A stretch of 64,000 nucleotides of DNA. Source: Phytophthora quininea (taxonomy: Eukaryota; Oomycota; Peronosporomycetes; Peronosporales; Peronosporaceae). A model generated the notes under the pieces. That model was given only the letters and a program-made list of their open reading frames with translations. It was not told the DNA's origin and ran no database searches. Positions 10,389 to 20,834 of this stretch are shown in pieces; positions within the stretch are counted from its first letter, which is position 1, and each line of letters opens with the position of its first letter. A program made the position numbers and the translations under genes. The DNA lies in assembly GCA_011947345.1 (NCBI GenBank), contig JAAVTG010000656.1, forward strand, positions 1-64,000, written 5' to 3'.

Positions 10389-13300
10389 ATGCCTCCCACC
10401 AATGCGCAACTCCGCGCCGAGATCGCCCGCCTCAATCAGGCGATGGCCGATCGCTCCAAGGTCCCAAGCAGCTTGCCCAAGTTCACAGGCAAGAGGGGCG
10501 AGGATGTGCGGGAATGGCTGTTCCAGATCGAGAACGCCTGCCGCATCAACGGCATCCAAGTCGAAGATGCAAGCGCACGACTGCCAGGGATCGCCGGGTC
10601 GGCGATGGAGAAGCCTGCGTCGGGGTGGTTCCTGCACTGGTCATCAGCTACAAGAAGCGAGGAGCACACGTGGGGAATTTCCGTGAGCATGTGCTCCAAC
10701 ACTTCGAGTCGTCGAACTACCAAGCTGCACTGCGCGAGAAGCTTCTGCAGCTCAAGCAGACAGCCGACATCGAGTCGTACAATGGAGAGTACAGCGCACT
10801 CATCTTCCGTGTCGAGGGCATGAGCGAGTTAGACCAAGTCCTGAACTACGCCAACGGACTCAAGCCCCGCACCCGCGCCTATGTCAAGTTGGAGAACCCG
10901 GCAACGCTGAGCGCCGCGATGGACCTCGCGGTCAAGTACGAAGTGACACATTTCGTCGACGAAGCTCGCGTGCGCCAAGATCGCTCCGACAAGAAGAAAC
11001 CGTCGGCTGGCAAGGACTCCAATCGAGGAGGACAGCGCCAAAGCAAACCTTTCCGAGGAAAAGGCCGCTTCAAGGCCAAGCCCAAGACGAAAGCTAAGGG
11101 CGGTGAAACCCGCACTTGTTTCCACTGCAACAAGCCCGGTCACATTAGGGGCCGACTGCTTCGCGTGGAAGAAGCTGCAAGGCGAGCAGGGAAACGACAA
11201 ACCACGTCAGTGAATGAGGGTCCTGTCGTGGTCAAGAGTGTAACCAGAGCATTAAAGGTGGACAATGTCAGCATCAATGTTCTGTGTGAAAACCCTCTCG
11301 TCTACAAGTCACGTCCACTGTTCTCTATCCATGGGGAGATCAGTGCCGGTAACAAGAACATCTCGACGTCAAGTATGCTGCTAGACAGCGGAGCTACTAC
11401 AATCTACGTGTCGAAGCGTTGGGTCGAGGAAAACAAGCTTTCAACTACGAAGTTCCAAGAGAAGAATATCCGTGTGAAGCTTGGAGACAACCAGATTGTC
11501 GAGACGGAGTTGGAGCTAATAGCTCTGACTATTAAGGTACCAGGAGTGGATGAAGCATACAAATGTGTTGCTGTCATCTACGCTATTCCTGACGAGTTCG
11601 ACTGTATCCTGGGGGTACCATTCTTCGAGGACGTACAACCCCTGATTGATTGGAGTAGTCGAAGGATTGAAGGAACAAAGAAGACTTTGCGAGCGGAGCG
11701 GACAAGTGAGACCATCGGGTCGATCGAGGAAGGCGGACCGGCGATTGCCTCTGGGTCTCGGAGATCTGCCGGGGCGAAAGGCCTGTCGGCGAAAAGACCT
11801 GATTCCTGTAGAGGCGCCGCGCTGGAAACGGATGTGAAGCCTATGGTTGAAGTTGCCCGTGAATCTGCGCAGAGTGGACACCCAAGAGTTGCTCGCGAGC
11901 AACTGGACCGCGAGCCAGTTGGTAGAGGCTCGGCAGCGGGAAGCAACAAGCGGTCGTCTGCGGATAAAAGCACAGCTGAGAGCCGTGCAGGGGTAAAGAG
12001 CAGCGCCGTGGAGAAGATGTTCACGATGGGTGTTGTCGACGCAGCTGGCGTGGAAACTAAGTTCATCACGCGGAAGAAGCTGAGAAAGTTCCTGAGAATC
12101 AAGACAAAGAACCAAGATGAACCTGATTTTATGCTGGTTCTATCGAACGAGACAATCAAGCGCGTCGCAAGCTCGTTGCAGCGACGCGACCAACCTGATA
12201 ATGTTGGCAGTGCCAAGGCTCAACGTTACCTGGACACTGACTGGGAAACGTTTCGAGCGAACCCTGCCTACGATCTACTGAAGGAGTACAAGGATACCGT
12301 GTTTCGCCCCGAACTCCCTGAAGGTTTACCCGAGAAGCGCGAGATCGAGCACCGGATCGACGTCAGGGACCCGAACCTCGCGATGTATCGACATCAGTGG
12401 CGTCAATCGCCGGAGCAGCAACGTGAAATCGTTCGCTGGGTAGAAGACATGGTCGAGAAGAAGCTCATCAGGCCAAGCATCAGTCCACATGCGGCTCCAA
12501 CATTCTGTGTGCGGAAGCCCGTCGGATGGCGTATTGTCCACGACTACCGATATCTCAACTCGAACACAATTCGTCAGAGCATTCCGATGACGAGAAAGGA
12601 AGATATCCTGGACGACATGGCTGGAGCATACTACTACTCGACGATGGACTTGATGTCGGCGTACTATCAAGTTCGAATGCGCGAAGAAGATATCAAGTTC
12701 ACAGCATTCCAGGCACCGAACGGTCTCTGGGAGTACTTGGTACTTCCCATGGGAGTCTGCAATGCACCTGCAACGATGCACAGATTGACGTCCAAGCTGT
12801 TTCGAGGCTTGAAGCAAACGAGGTCGTTTTACGACGACATCTATATCTTTACGAAGTCTCAAGACGTCAACGAGCACTTGGGGGCTTTACGCAAGACGTT
12901 GGATATCTTGCGGAACAACAAGCTGTACGTCAAGCTATCCAAGTGTGTGTTCTGCGCCCCAGAGATTCCGTGTCTCGGTGACTTTGTAGGCCGAGACGGC
13001 GTGCGCATGGATCCCGACAAAGTGCAAACCATCAAGGACTGGCCGGTACCAAGGACTCAAGAGGAGCTTCACAGTTTCTTGGGACTCACTGGCTACGTCC
13101 AGCGTTTTTGTCCGGAGTATGCCTCGCTGACGGCTACCATGTTCACGCTACTCAAGAAGCAGAACAAGCGCAACGCGAAAATTCATTTCGACAAGGAGCA
13201 GTTGAAGAACTTCAAGGAGTTGAAGCGACGCTTGTGCGACCCTCCTGTGTTGCATCTGCCTGACTTCAATCAGCCAATGCATCTGCGTACAGACGCCAGC

Positions 13301-15254
13301 AAGTTTGCTGTTGGTGGAGTCCTGTTCCAAGTCGTAGACGGTGTTGAACGCCCAATTGCGTACACCAGTCGGAAGATGAAGTCGGCGGAACTAAACTATC
13401 CGACCCAGCAGCAAGAATTGCTAGCTATCGTGCATGCGCTAGCAGCGTTCAGAATCTACTGTCTAGACAAGTCTCCAATTGTCGAGACTGATCATAAAAG
13501 TCTCGAGGGGTTGTTCACACAAAAGATGGCAAATCGCCGTCTAGCTCGCTGGTATGATATCCTAGCAGAATATCAACCGACATTTACGTATCTTCCTGGA
13601 GCGAAGAACGGAATCGCCGACGCCCTGAGTCGAAAACCAGACTTGCAACCAGAGACGAAGTATTTCCACGATCTCAGTGTTACCAGCTTTGACGATACGT
13701 CATTCACGATGGAGATCAGTGAAGTCACGACGGACAGCGAGTTGATCAAGAAGATCAAGGCGGCATATATCAAGGATCGGGAAATCCAAGCGATACTCGC
13801 TACGATCAAGCGACGCACAGCTAACTTGAGAGCAAAATCTGAGCGTCAACACCGGAAGAAGTATCGATGCTTCACCGAAGGCAATGGATTGCTTTGGTAT
13901 CAGACACCAGCTGACGAGGTTCCACGCGTTGTCGTACCCAACGAAGTGAAGTTGAGGTACGCCATCATCAGCGAGTGTCATGATTCCAACTATGCAGGCC
14001 ATCCCGGTGCGGAACGCACTTACCTGACACTTGCACGACGCTGGTACTGGTCGAAGATGTTGGCGTCGATCCAGAAGTTTATTGCAGACTGTGAACCATG
14101 CCGACGGAACAAACCTCGGCTAACGAAGCCACCAGGTCTGCTAGAGCCACTCCGCATCCCTGACGAACGATGGAGATCCATCTCAATGGATTTCATCACA
14201 GACTTGCCGCAGACAAAGAACAAGGTCGATTCAATCTGGGTTGTGGTCGACCGATTGACAAAAGATGTCATTTTGTGCCGACGACGAAGACTGTCACCGC
14301 AGAAGGCGTAGCCCGACTCTTCATCAACCATGTCTGGAAGCTCCATGGTATGCCAACAAATATCGTGTCTGATCGAGATAGGAAGTTCGTGTCAAATTTC
14401 TGGCAGTACGTCTTCAAGTCGGTGGGTACGAAGCTAAGCATGACTGTTGCTCACCGCGCTCAAGGAGATGGCCAAACAGAGCGGATGAATCGTACACTTG
14501 AGGAATATCTTCGGTGCTTCGTGGGACCAATGCAAGATGACTGGGACGATCACCTTGCCAACGCAGAGTTTGCTGTAAACTCGACAGTCAACTCAAGCAC
14601 GAAGATGGCACCGTTTGAAGCCGATCTGGGATACATCCCCTTGAACCCGTTGCAGCTTGCCGCTGAAAAGCTCTCCGGCGTGCCAGCTAGTCGACGAGGT
14701 GTCGATTTCCACGATCATCAAGCTTCTATTCTGCTACGCTGTCGTGAAGCGCTCGCCCAAGCTCAAGACCGGATGAAAGATGTGTATGACCGCAACCGCA
14801 AAGAACAAGAGTTCCGCGTGGGAGATCAAGTATACTTGAGCACGCGAAACCTGGACACCAAGCACACGGGTCTTCCAGCATCTTCGAAGTTTGGCCCGAA
14901 ATGGATTGGGCCGTATTCAGTCGTTCGCAAAGTGCACAATCACGCGTACGAGCTGAACATCCAGGCAGGGAACAGACTTCATCCCGTGTTCAATACTGGG
15001 TCGCTGAAGCCATACAAACAACCATCGAGGTTATCGCGTCCCCACGAAGTTGTCTTGGCTGACGGTAGCATTGGACAACTGGTTCAACGCTTGCTTGGGA
15101 AACGGGTTCGGCGGAAACACACCCAATTCCTTGTGGAGTGGGTGGGTGAGGGAAACCCACTTGGGAACCGATCGAGAACCTTGGTCAAATTCCCGACCTG
15201 ATTGCCGAGTTTGAAGAAAAGCGACGATCAAAGCGACGGCGCAAAAGCAGATGA
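10389..15254 (+). CDS. Gag-Pol polyprotein of the Ty3/Gypsy element
   Basis: The gag domain starts at ATG 10389 and ends with a CCHC zinc knuckle near 11120-11170 (CFHCNKPGHIR, last Cys in the next frame). Aspartic protease: LLDSGATT near 11383. Reverse transcriptase: about 12250-13000, with LPMGVCNAPATM and the catalytic FYDDI. RNase H: LRTDASKFAVGGVL near 13285. Integrase: HHCC zinc finger from about 13978 (HPGAERTY..CEPCRRNK), then catalytic core SMDFITDLP, VSDRDRKF and RTLEEYL. A C-terminal chromodomain (QFLVEWVGEG) lies near 15125. Frame breaks near 10672 (GGGG), 11147 (GGGG), 11200, 14262 (AAAA) and 15157 (CCC) are mostly at homopolymers. Whether this copy is coding-competent therefore cannot be judged from this assembly. 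Gag and pol appear to be one frame, without a programmed shift. Confidence 0.88.
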
Positions 15255-15265
15255 AAATGTACTAT

Positions 15266-16513
15266 TCATGGAGCTTTCGCGATACGATGGATGTACCGAA
15301 CATATCGGATCCACTGGATATGCTCCAGAGGCTCCAAAGAGCCCAAGTCATCGGAGTTGTCAGAAATGAGAAGCTTGCCGTCGGTACCAACAACCAAGAG
15401 AAAGCAGTGGTCCACCAGCGCCTCACCAGCGCAGACCAAGTAGCAGCCAGCTTCCAGCTCCTCACAAGCAAAATCTTGAAGTTGCTCCGTGGAAGTGATC
15501 GAACCTGTGACGCGCGACTTGAAGAGCAACTTAAAATCGAGCGCGACTTTACGACTTTGGAGAAACTTAAAGAAGGCCGCTTTGTCCTGACGTTTCACAC
15601 CATGTCGCATATCTCGGGTGTGGACCACCTCAAATTGCGCCCAGTGTTCCTCCGTGACCAAGTCAAGATCTCCGAGCCAAACGCTCGCCGCACGAAGCGC
15701 CTCGAGGAAACAGCGACCAGTGGTGGATGCAGTCGCCCCGCCGAAGCGTTCCTCCGCAAAACGGACAAAGGAGGAGGGCCGACCCGCCTCCACCCAAGCA
15801 TCGACACGAGCGCGCAGGTCGCCGAACGCCTCCAGCTCCTCCTCCCACACGTAAGAGAGTTGGAGGTCCTGGGTCTTCCACAAGACCAGGTACGACCGGT
15901 TGGGAGCGTCGCCGTCCCGGTCCAAGAGATACTGGAAGTCACAAGTCGCGTCAGGATCCCAAGGTGCGCTAGGATCGTAGCGATTGATTTGGTTTGTGCT
16001 TGGATGTCGAGCAGGTGCAGGCGGAAGCGGCATTGTATGGACGACGGCAGTGGGGGTAGACGCTGCGGCATCACATGGAGATGTAGCCATTTCGTTGGTT
16101 CGAGCAGCACGCGAAGCCGGAGATGAAAGCGCGTCCATGTCGCTCTCATCATCGGAATCAGGAGCAACGGTGAGACGCCGTCGTTTTGGCGGTGCTGGGA
16201 CGTCGTCTTCCGACTCGTCATCAACGATCTCTACGACGCTGGGGTTGAGCAGGTCGGGCGACAGCTCTGACACGACCATGTCGTCAACCGTGGAGCCGTC
16301 CGGCGAGATGGCTCCACCTTGAGCCGGCAACATCAGCGCGTCGAGGAACTCAAGGTCGAAGTCGAAGTCCAGGGGCATGTCGGAGACTTGGTACGGCCCC
16401 TGGAGCTGTGGTGAAGGAGGTGGAACGACTTCGAAGTCGGTGAATAGTTCATCGTCGAGCAACAGGGACGAAGGCAAGTCGACCAAGTCCAAGTCAAGAG
16501 AAACCACTGCCAT
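15266..16513 (-). CDS. Antisense retrotransposon-borne ORF: acidic/NLS N-terminus, chromo-like segment, putative cysteine protease
   Basis: An uninterrupted 415-codon ORF from a true ATG at 16513, on the strand opposite pol. Its stop (15266) lies 11 bp past the pol stop, so the two converge. Residues 1-65 alternate acidic and hydrophobic residues (DFDFDLEFLDALML), like a transcription activation domain. PPKRRR at 108-113 is a likely nuclear signal. Residues ~192-230 (FQYLLDRDGD..YLVLWKT..YVWEEELEAF) resemble a chromodomain. Residues ~264-390 carry GRCFLEAL (Cys268), VDHCFLLVV (His369) and LLISDNSD (Asp385), the order and spacing of a papain/C39/OTU-like catalytic triad. No retroviral gene is expected here in this orientation. 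The intact frame, in a region where neighbouring frames are broken, suggests a real gene. Function is inferred; a structural search is needed to settle the fold. Confidence 0.7.
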   Translation of the reverse strand: MAVVSLDLDLVDLPSSLLLDDELFTDFEVVPPPSPQLQGPYQVSDMPLDFDFDLEFLDALMLPAQGGAISPDGSTVDDMVVSELSPDLLNPSVVEIVDDESEDDVPAPPKRRRLTVAPDSDDESDMDALSSPASRAARTNEMATSPCDAAASTPTAVVHTMPLPPAPARHPSTNQINRYDPSAPWDPDATCDFQYLLDRDGDAPNRSYLVLWKTQDLQLSYVWEEELEAFGDLRARVDAWVEAGRPSSFVRFAEERFGGATASTTGRCFLEALRAASVWLGDLDLVTEEHWAQFEVVHTRDMRHGVKRQDKAAFFKFLQSRKVALDFKLLFKSRVTGSITSTEQLQDFACEELEAGCYLVCAGEALVDHCFLLVVGTDGKLLISDNSDDLGSLEPLEHIQWIRYVRYIHRIAKAP

Positions 16514-16643
16514 TGTGCTCTGAAGGGGGAATGCACCACCACGCCAGCGGACAACGTCAGCAACAACTCAAATTGAGGACTGAAGTGCAGACAGCAACGA
16601 CTTTCAGGGCAAGGCGTCCTCGCGTTCTTAGGAGGTGGGTGAG

Positions 16644-16796
16644 TGTATGGGAAATATTGAGAGGTTTTATTAGATAGGTTAAATAATAGACACAGCAGAC
16701 GTAGAGCAGTTGTGGAGGCCAAGTGGCCTCCATCTGCTTGAACTGCTGGGGGACGGCACTCTTCAATTCGCCGCCCTCCCCGAAGAACTGTTAAAC
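16644..16796 (+). repeat. 3' long terminal repeat (153 bp)
   Basis: Second copy of the LTR, with one extra G in the G run near 16750. It is followed by the target duplication AGGG. On the minus strand it lies about 130 bp upstream of the antisense ORF and could supply that gene's promoter; this is inference. Confidence 0.95.
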
Positions 16797-16847
16797 AGGG
16801 CTCCCGGTTATTGTACTGGAAAGTGGCGATGGCACCTGCAAAAATGA

Positions 16848-17508
16848 AGCTCAGACGCATGGCGGGTGGGTCGTGGACGTCGAGTTGCGCGTTAGAAAAG
16901 AAATTGCAGAGTGGAAAATGAACTGGCACTCGAAACTTGATTGGAGCTTTGCGAAGGTTGGTGCGGCGCATCTGGGGATCGCCTAGCTATTAATCATTGC
17001 ACCTGGTGCAGCCACGCCCAGCAGCAGCGCTGCCAAGCGAGTCCTGTTTGCCAATCACGACAACCAGTCCCTCCAACTACTGAAGCCATCTAACTCTCCG
17101 TAATCGTCAATAAGCATGCTTCTGCCGTCCAAGATGCTGCGCTCACGAGAATGAGCAGCTCAGACCCAAGGAGTCTGCAGCATTTAGGTTATCTTCAGGA
17201 CAGCAAACTTTGATTGTACTTCTCCACGTCGATAAAACTCCTCACGGAAATGAGCAACTCGCATTGTCCGCAAGGCGAAGGAAATTGAACGAGTTTTGGT
17301 TGAGTCAACTGGTTCCGCGTTCCTGTTGGCCATGGCGATCCGCGCAGGCCAACCACCACCGCACGCCTAGCACTGCCCAGCGGTACTCTGGATCTGACGC
17401 GCCGGGCTGTCGCCGTTGACGATACATTGCCACTTCAAGTGTACGCGACTCGGGTCCACTATAGCGACAAAGACGCTCGACGCGTGCCATGATGAAGCCC
17501 GTTCGAAA
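16848..17508. other. Intergenic region right of the element
   Basis: No supportable gene. Only short frames without domain, initiation context or homologous pairing across the element, apart from the 16 codons noted for the interrupted coiled-coil ORF. Confidence 0.4.
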
Positions 17509-17886
17509 ATGGTTCGACTATCCCTTGGCTATCTTCGCGCTGGGTTTCCACGGCACAACGACAATCGCGAACAAGAGCTCACTTGGACCAAGACAACTGG
17601 ACTCGTCATGCAGACGCTGACCGTCTCGAGCAAGACTGCCACACCGTCTTCCACCTGCCATCGCGAACTGCAGACACGCCACCTCGGAATGCTGCGCCTG
17701 GACTACTTGCGCAAGATGCTGCTGTACTCGCTGCTGTACCTGCTGGTCAAGGCCGTGGCCGCCAACCCGTGCGTCGGCTTCGCCCTGCAGTACTGTCGTC
17801 TGCGCACACCCAACCCGCTGCTGGTGTTCGCCAAGGCCTTTCGGTGGGAGAAGCCCAACGAGGCGCTCTTCTTCTCCTTCATCTGA
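17509..17886 (+). CDS. Hypothetical protein with one hydrophobic segment
   Basis: The frame from ATG 17509 gives 125 residues. The second half looks coding: a hydrophobic helix (MLLYSLLYLLVKAVAA), then ALQYCRLRTPNPLLVFAKAF and EKPNEALFFSFI. After the TGA at 17884 the same frame goes on with plausible sequence (DPHERATNGAQRSALHVI, then EERKRIMEAADGG), so the stop may be a base error and the protein longer. A second frame from ATG 17489 (MMKPVRKWFDYPLAIFALGF) could be the true N-terminus joined by a frame break. I do not recognise the family. Confidence 0.3.
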   Translation: MVRLSLGYLRAGFPRHNDNREQELTWTKTTGLVMQTLTVSSKTATPSSTCHRELQTRHLGMLRLDYLRKMLLYSLLYLLVKAVAANPCVGFALQYCRLRTPNPLLVFAKAFRWEKPNEALFFSFI

Positions 17887-19128
17887 GACCCGCACGAGCG
17901 GGCTACCAACGGAGCCCAGAGGAGCGCGCTTCATGTGATCGCAGAGGAAAGGAAGCGTATCATGGAAGCAGCAGATGGAGGCGCCGGCTGGAAGCATCGA
18001 CAGCCATCTCCACTGTGTATTTATTTGTCGATCCGAGAGCAGGTAGTGGATGGAGCCCTGTGTGTGATAATATACAAGTTGTGATTGCCAAGCTCGTAGC
18101 TTCAGCCTGACGTTCAGGAACGTTGACGGCGAATTGGAAAACCGAACATTGCCGTTTACGCGAGCGGACGACGCAAATGCGGTGCAGTCCACCCTTCCGA
18201 GCACGACACGAGCCACGGGCATGTCCGTCGGTGCCAGTAAAAGCGTCGCCTGTGGCCGGTCAGCGCTGCGATCCAGTGGGAGGAATCACTCATCTAGACG
18301 CGAACTACGCCTCGCGCTAAACGACCAACATCGTCGCCAACGTTGCCGCTTCCCGCGATCCCATGATAGATCCTGCGCTGCGTCAAGGAACCTGCTCCTT
18401 GGGCCAGTCGAACTGTCCAATCTCGGTGGCGAAAAGAATGCAACTACGTAGTATCGGCGTCGGTAAGCCATTGAGCCCTGCATGGCAGCAACGGCAACTT
18501 GGCCTAGTCGTTCGATCGAAAGCTCACTGTGGCGCCACAATTCGATCAGCACCAACTTGATCTCGCCGCGGCAAATGGGTAAAAGTCCACTGTAGATGTT
18601 AATCCAACAGTATTGTCATATTAATACTAAAGTATTATATCACATATGATCTTATCATTACTAAACTTCTACTATTGTTTTAAATCCCAATATACACTAA
18701 ATAAAGTATTTAGTACAAATATATAAAAATAATATGATGCAAACGTCACTGTAGCCAAAAATGTATTTGCCTGATAAAAGCTTGCTTGCTAGACTTCAGC
18801 AGAACACACGATAAAGCATGCTACGCGAGATTAGCTTTGTAGCGAAGGATGGACAAACAGCCATCACCCGCTGCGCTTTGTCGAGTAACCGTAAACCAAG
18901 AATTGCTCCAGGAAGATCGTATTCCTTCCCCAGAAAATTTCATTAAGCCAATTTTTCATTTCACTCGTTTTTACTATGTACAATTAGCAGTTGTTTTCTA
19001 CAGATACGATTCGAGATGGTTTCCGGAATCTTCCAATGCGCTGTGTTGAGATTCCTGTACAAGCACATCATGGAGGTCCAACAGTTCCAAGTGCTTCAAA
19101 TAATTGCTCCCAGTGCCGCTGGATCTGA
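17887..19128. other. Gene-poor stretch with an AT-rich core
   Basis: 18590-18780 is strongly AT-rich and contains no open frame of note. A 66-codon ORF at 18849-19049 has no recognisable feature. Nothing else is supportable. Confidence 0.4.
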
Positions 19129-19894
19129 TTAACAACCACTTCCAGCCGAGGTGGGTCCTGCTGGCGTGTTATGTGCTGAGCAAGGTTCGAGCGTACGAGA
19201 CCACCTTATGCCAGCGTCGCTGATATCGAGAGCATCCTGCAGCATCGCCATTCGGTGGCGTGGGAGACCCCCTCGCAAGATCAGATCGTCGTACGTTTTT
19301 CGCCTGTATTCCGCGTAGCCAAGAGTAAGCGTCACCACCACGGCAGCTGGAACGCACGGGATAATGGTGACGAACACCAGCGGAGCGATGATTAGGAGGC
19401 ACGCAAATTTCGCCACCTTGTGCTTTGCCGCTAGTATGCATAAACTGCATAGATTAGTACTGATTTTTCTCAGCCAAAATGTTCTGTTCAACTTACCCAG
19501 GTGCTGCGAGATGGCCATCTCCATCGCGTTGGTATCTAGGCGAATATGTCCAGGAAGCACCACTAAGACGTGAATGATATTTTCATCAGTCCGAGCGTCT
19601 TGTCCAAAGTTTGACGAGAGCTCCACGTCGCGGTTCGTCTTCTCGAATTGGGCAGCCACGCCTCGGCTGTCGAACACCACGGGGGCCTGAACTCGTTGAG
19701 AGCCACCTCATCCGCACTCTCCACCTTCACCCACGATTCCTTCGTGCAAGCAACGAAAACCCCATCAGGTGGCCTGAGCACGGGATGTCTTTGCTTGCAG
19801 ACTCGACGGCGTTCGCGAGATCGCACGCCGTTGAACTCTCCTCGATGCCGACAGCAAAGGATCTTGATTCGCAAGCAAACGCACAGATCAGCTC
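19129..19894 (-). pseudogene. Decayed Crinkler (CRN)-like gene with a membrane-type segment
   Basis: Reading left from 19894, LICAFACESRSFAVGIEESS matches the start of the ubiquitin-like CRN header. After one frame break, VFVACTKESWVKVESADEVA sits where LFLAK..W normally occurs. ENIIHVLVVLPGH, the typical end of the header region, follows. The ancestral LFLAK has become VFVAC. There is no ATG before the header (a TAA precedes it) and at least two frame breaks. An intron at 19496-19431 (GTAAGT..TACTAG, 66 nt) joins in frame to a strongly hydrophobic stretch (FACLLIIAPLVFVTIIP) rather than a known CRN C-terminal domain. CRNs are host-directed effectors of plant-pathogenic oomycetes; this copy looks non-functional. 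Confidence 0.5.
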
Positions 19895-20834
19895 TTAGGT
19901 CCTCTCACCACAGAACTCGGCTCGTCTTTTCCTTCAAGAAATGACAAAGCTAGAAAATATAATATCATCCTAAAACAAGTACTACATTTATGGTTTCCGG
20001 TGAAAAGAAAGCGGTACATGCGCCAAACCAGGTGGTACACGTTGATTCTGTAGGACACCATCTCGGCCCAGTGTGTCAGCCCGTCTTCGGGAGACTGGCT
20101 TAGTATCATTTGGATCTGGCTGTCGTTGAGTGCTTGTTCGCGAGATTGTCTACTATTCGTGGCTATGTGAGCGCGTATTGTACGATCTTAATGGGTATGC
20201 TTGTCTCCGCGCCCGTGTCAACGCACCGCAGCAGGTTCTCCAGTGCCGCGTCGCCGGCCGACGTGGTGCAAGTACACCTCCACTTACTTCCGCTTTTGGA
20301 AGTGGATACTGTACGTGGCGCCAATCGCCTTGGCAGGTAAGCTGGCACGCGCATGGTCACTTCCACCACGCTGTTCTTGGGCTTGACTGGCTTGAAGTAG
20401 TGCATCAACGTGGTCGGAGTAGATCTGCTGCGAGAGTGCAGGTCGAGCAGCTTTCAGTACTATTTTCGATATGGGGTTGGGTAGTACTCGCGCGTTAAGA
20501 AGTACTATTTCATTCAAATTTAGTACTGTTCTCAAACATGTTAATTTTTCGCCAAATTGGGCACTTTCTGCGCATTTGAGCTGAACAGCCGCTCTGGCTT
20601 TCACCTTTGACCGTCGTGCGTGGCCCAGCTGGCTAGTATAAGACGCGAGCACGCGACGACAGAGAAGCGATCGAGCACGGAAGAGGCAAGCAAGCAGCGC
20701 AAGTGGTCGATCGATCCGCTGGCCAGTAGATCGGCGCAGTCACTTCCAGGCAGGAGCGCGTTGGGTCAAGTTGCTGCCGTTTGAAGTTGCCTCTCCGAAG
20801 AAGTCGGTCTGCAGCACTTCCAAAACCTACAGAC
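19895..20834. other. Region with unassigned minus-strand coding fragments
   Basis: Two minus-strand frames (20408-20163 and 20109-19888) have coding-like composition, for example SPEDGLTHWAEMVSYRINVY and SAGDAALENLLRCVDTG. They could be exons of one decayed gene; a GTAAGT lies near 20291. No domain is recognised and no complete model can be built. Confidence 0.25.

Larger units (their letters stand above)
10195..16796 (+). mobile_element. Full-length Ty3/Gypsy LTR retrotransposon (chromovirus-like)
   Basis: A 6.6-kb element with direct terminal repeats, gag-pol on the plus strand and an extra antisense gene. The target duplication is AGGG (10191-10194 and 16797-16800), possibly CAGGG. A primer-binding site may start at 10347: TGGTAGCA matches the first eight bases complementary to initiator-tRNA-Met 3' ends, then diverges. 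A purine-rich stretch (GGAGGTGGGTGAG, 16631-16643) abuts the 3' LTR as the polypurine tract. Pol order is protease, reverse transcriptase, RNase H, integrase, which defines Ty3/Gypsy; a C-terminal chromodomain suggests a chromovirus. The near-identical LTRs mean recent insertion. Confidence 0.92.

Noticed and set aside
12326..12877. 183-codon minus-strand ORF inside pol
   Set aside because: Shadow of the reverse transcriptase coding frame; no motif. Unlike the ORF at 15266-16513 it overlaps conserved sense coding sequence.
10672..14265. Programmed ribosomal frameshifting between gag and pol
   Set aside because: Breaks occur within gag, inside the zinc knuckle, inside integrase and inside the chromodomain, not at a gag-pol boundary, and share the homopolymer pattern of host genes.
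17518..18222. 234-codon minus-strand ORF and an overlapping 175-codon plus frame (17583-18110)
   Set aside because: Gln/Gly/Arg-rich, no motif, opposite to or shifted from the frame with the hydrophobic helix.
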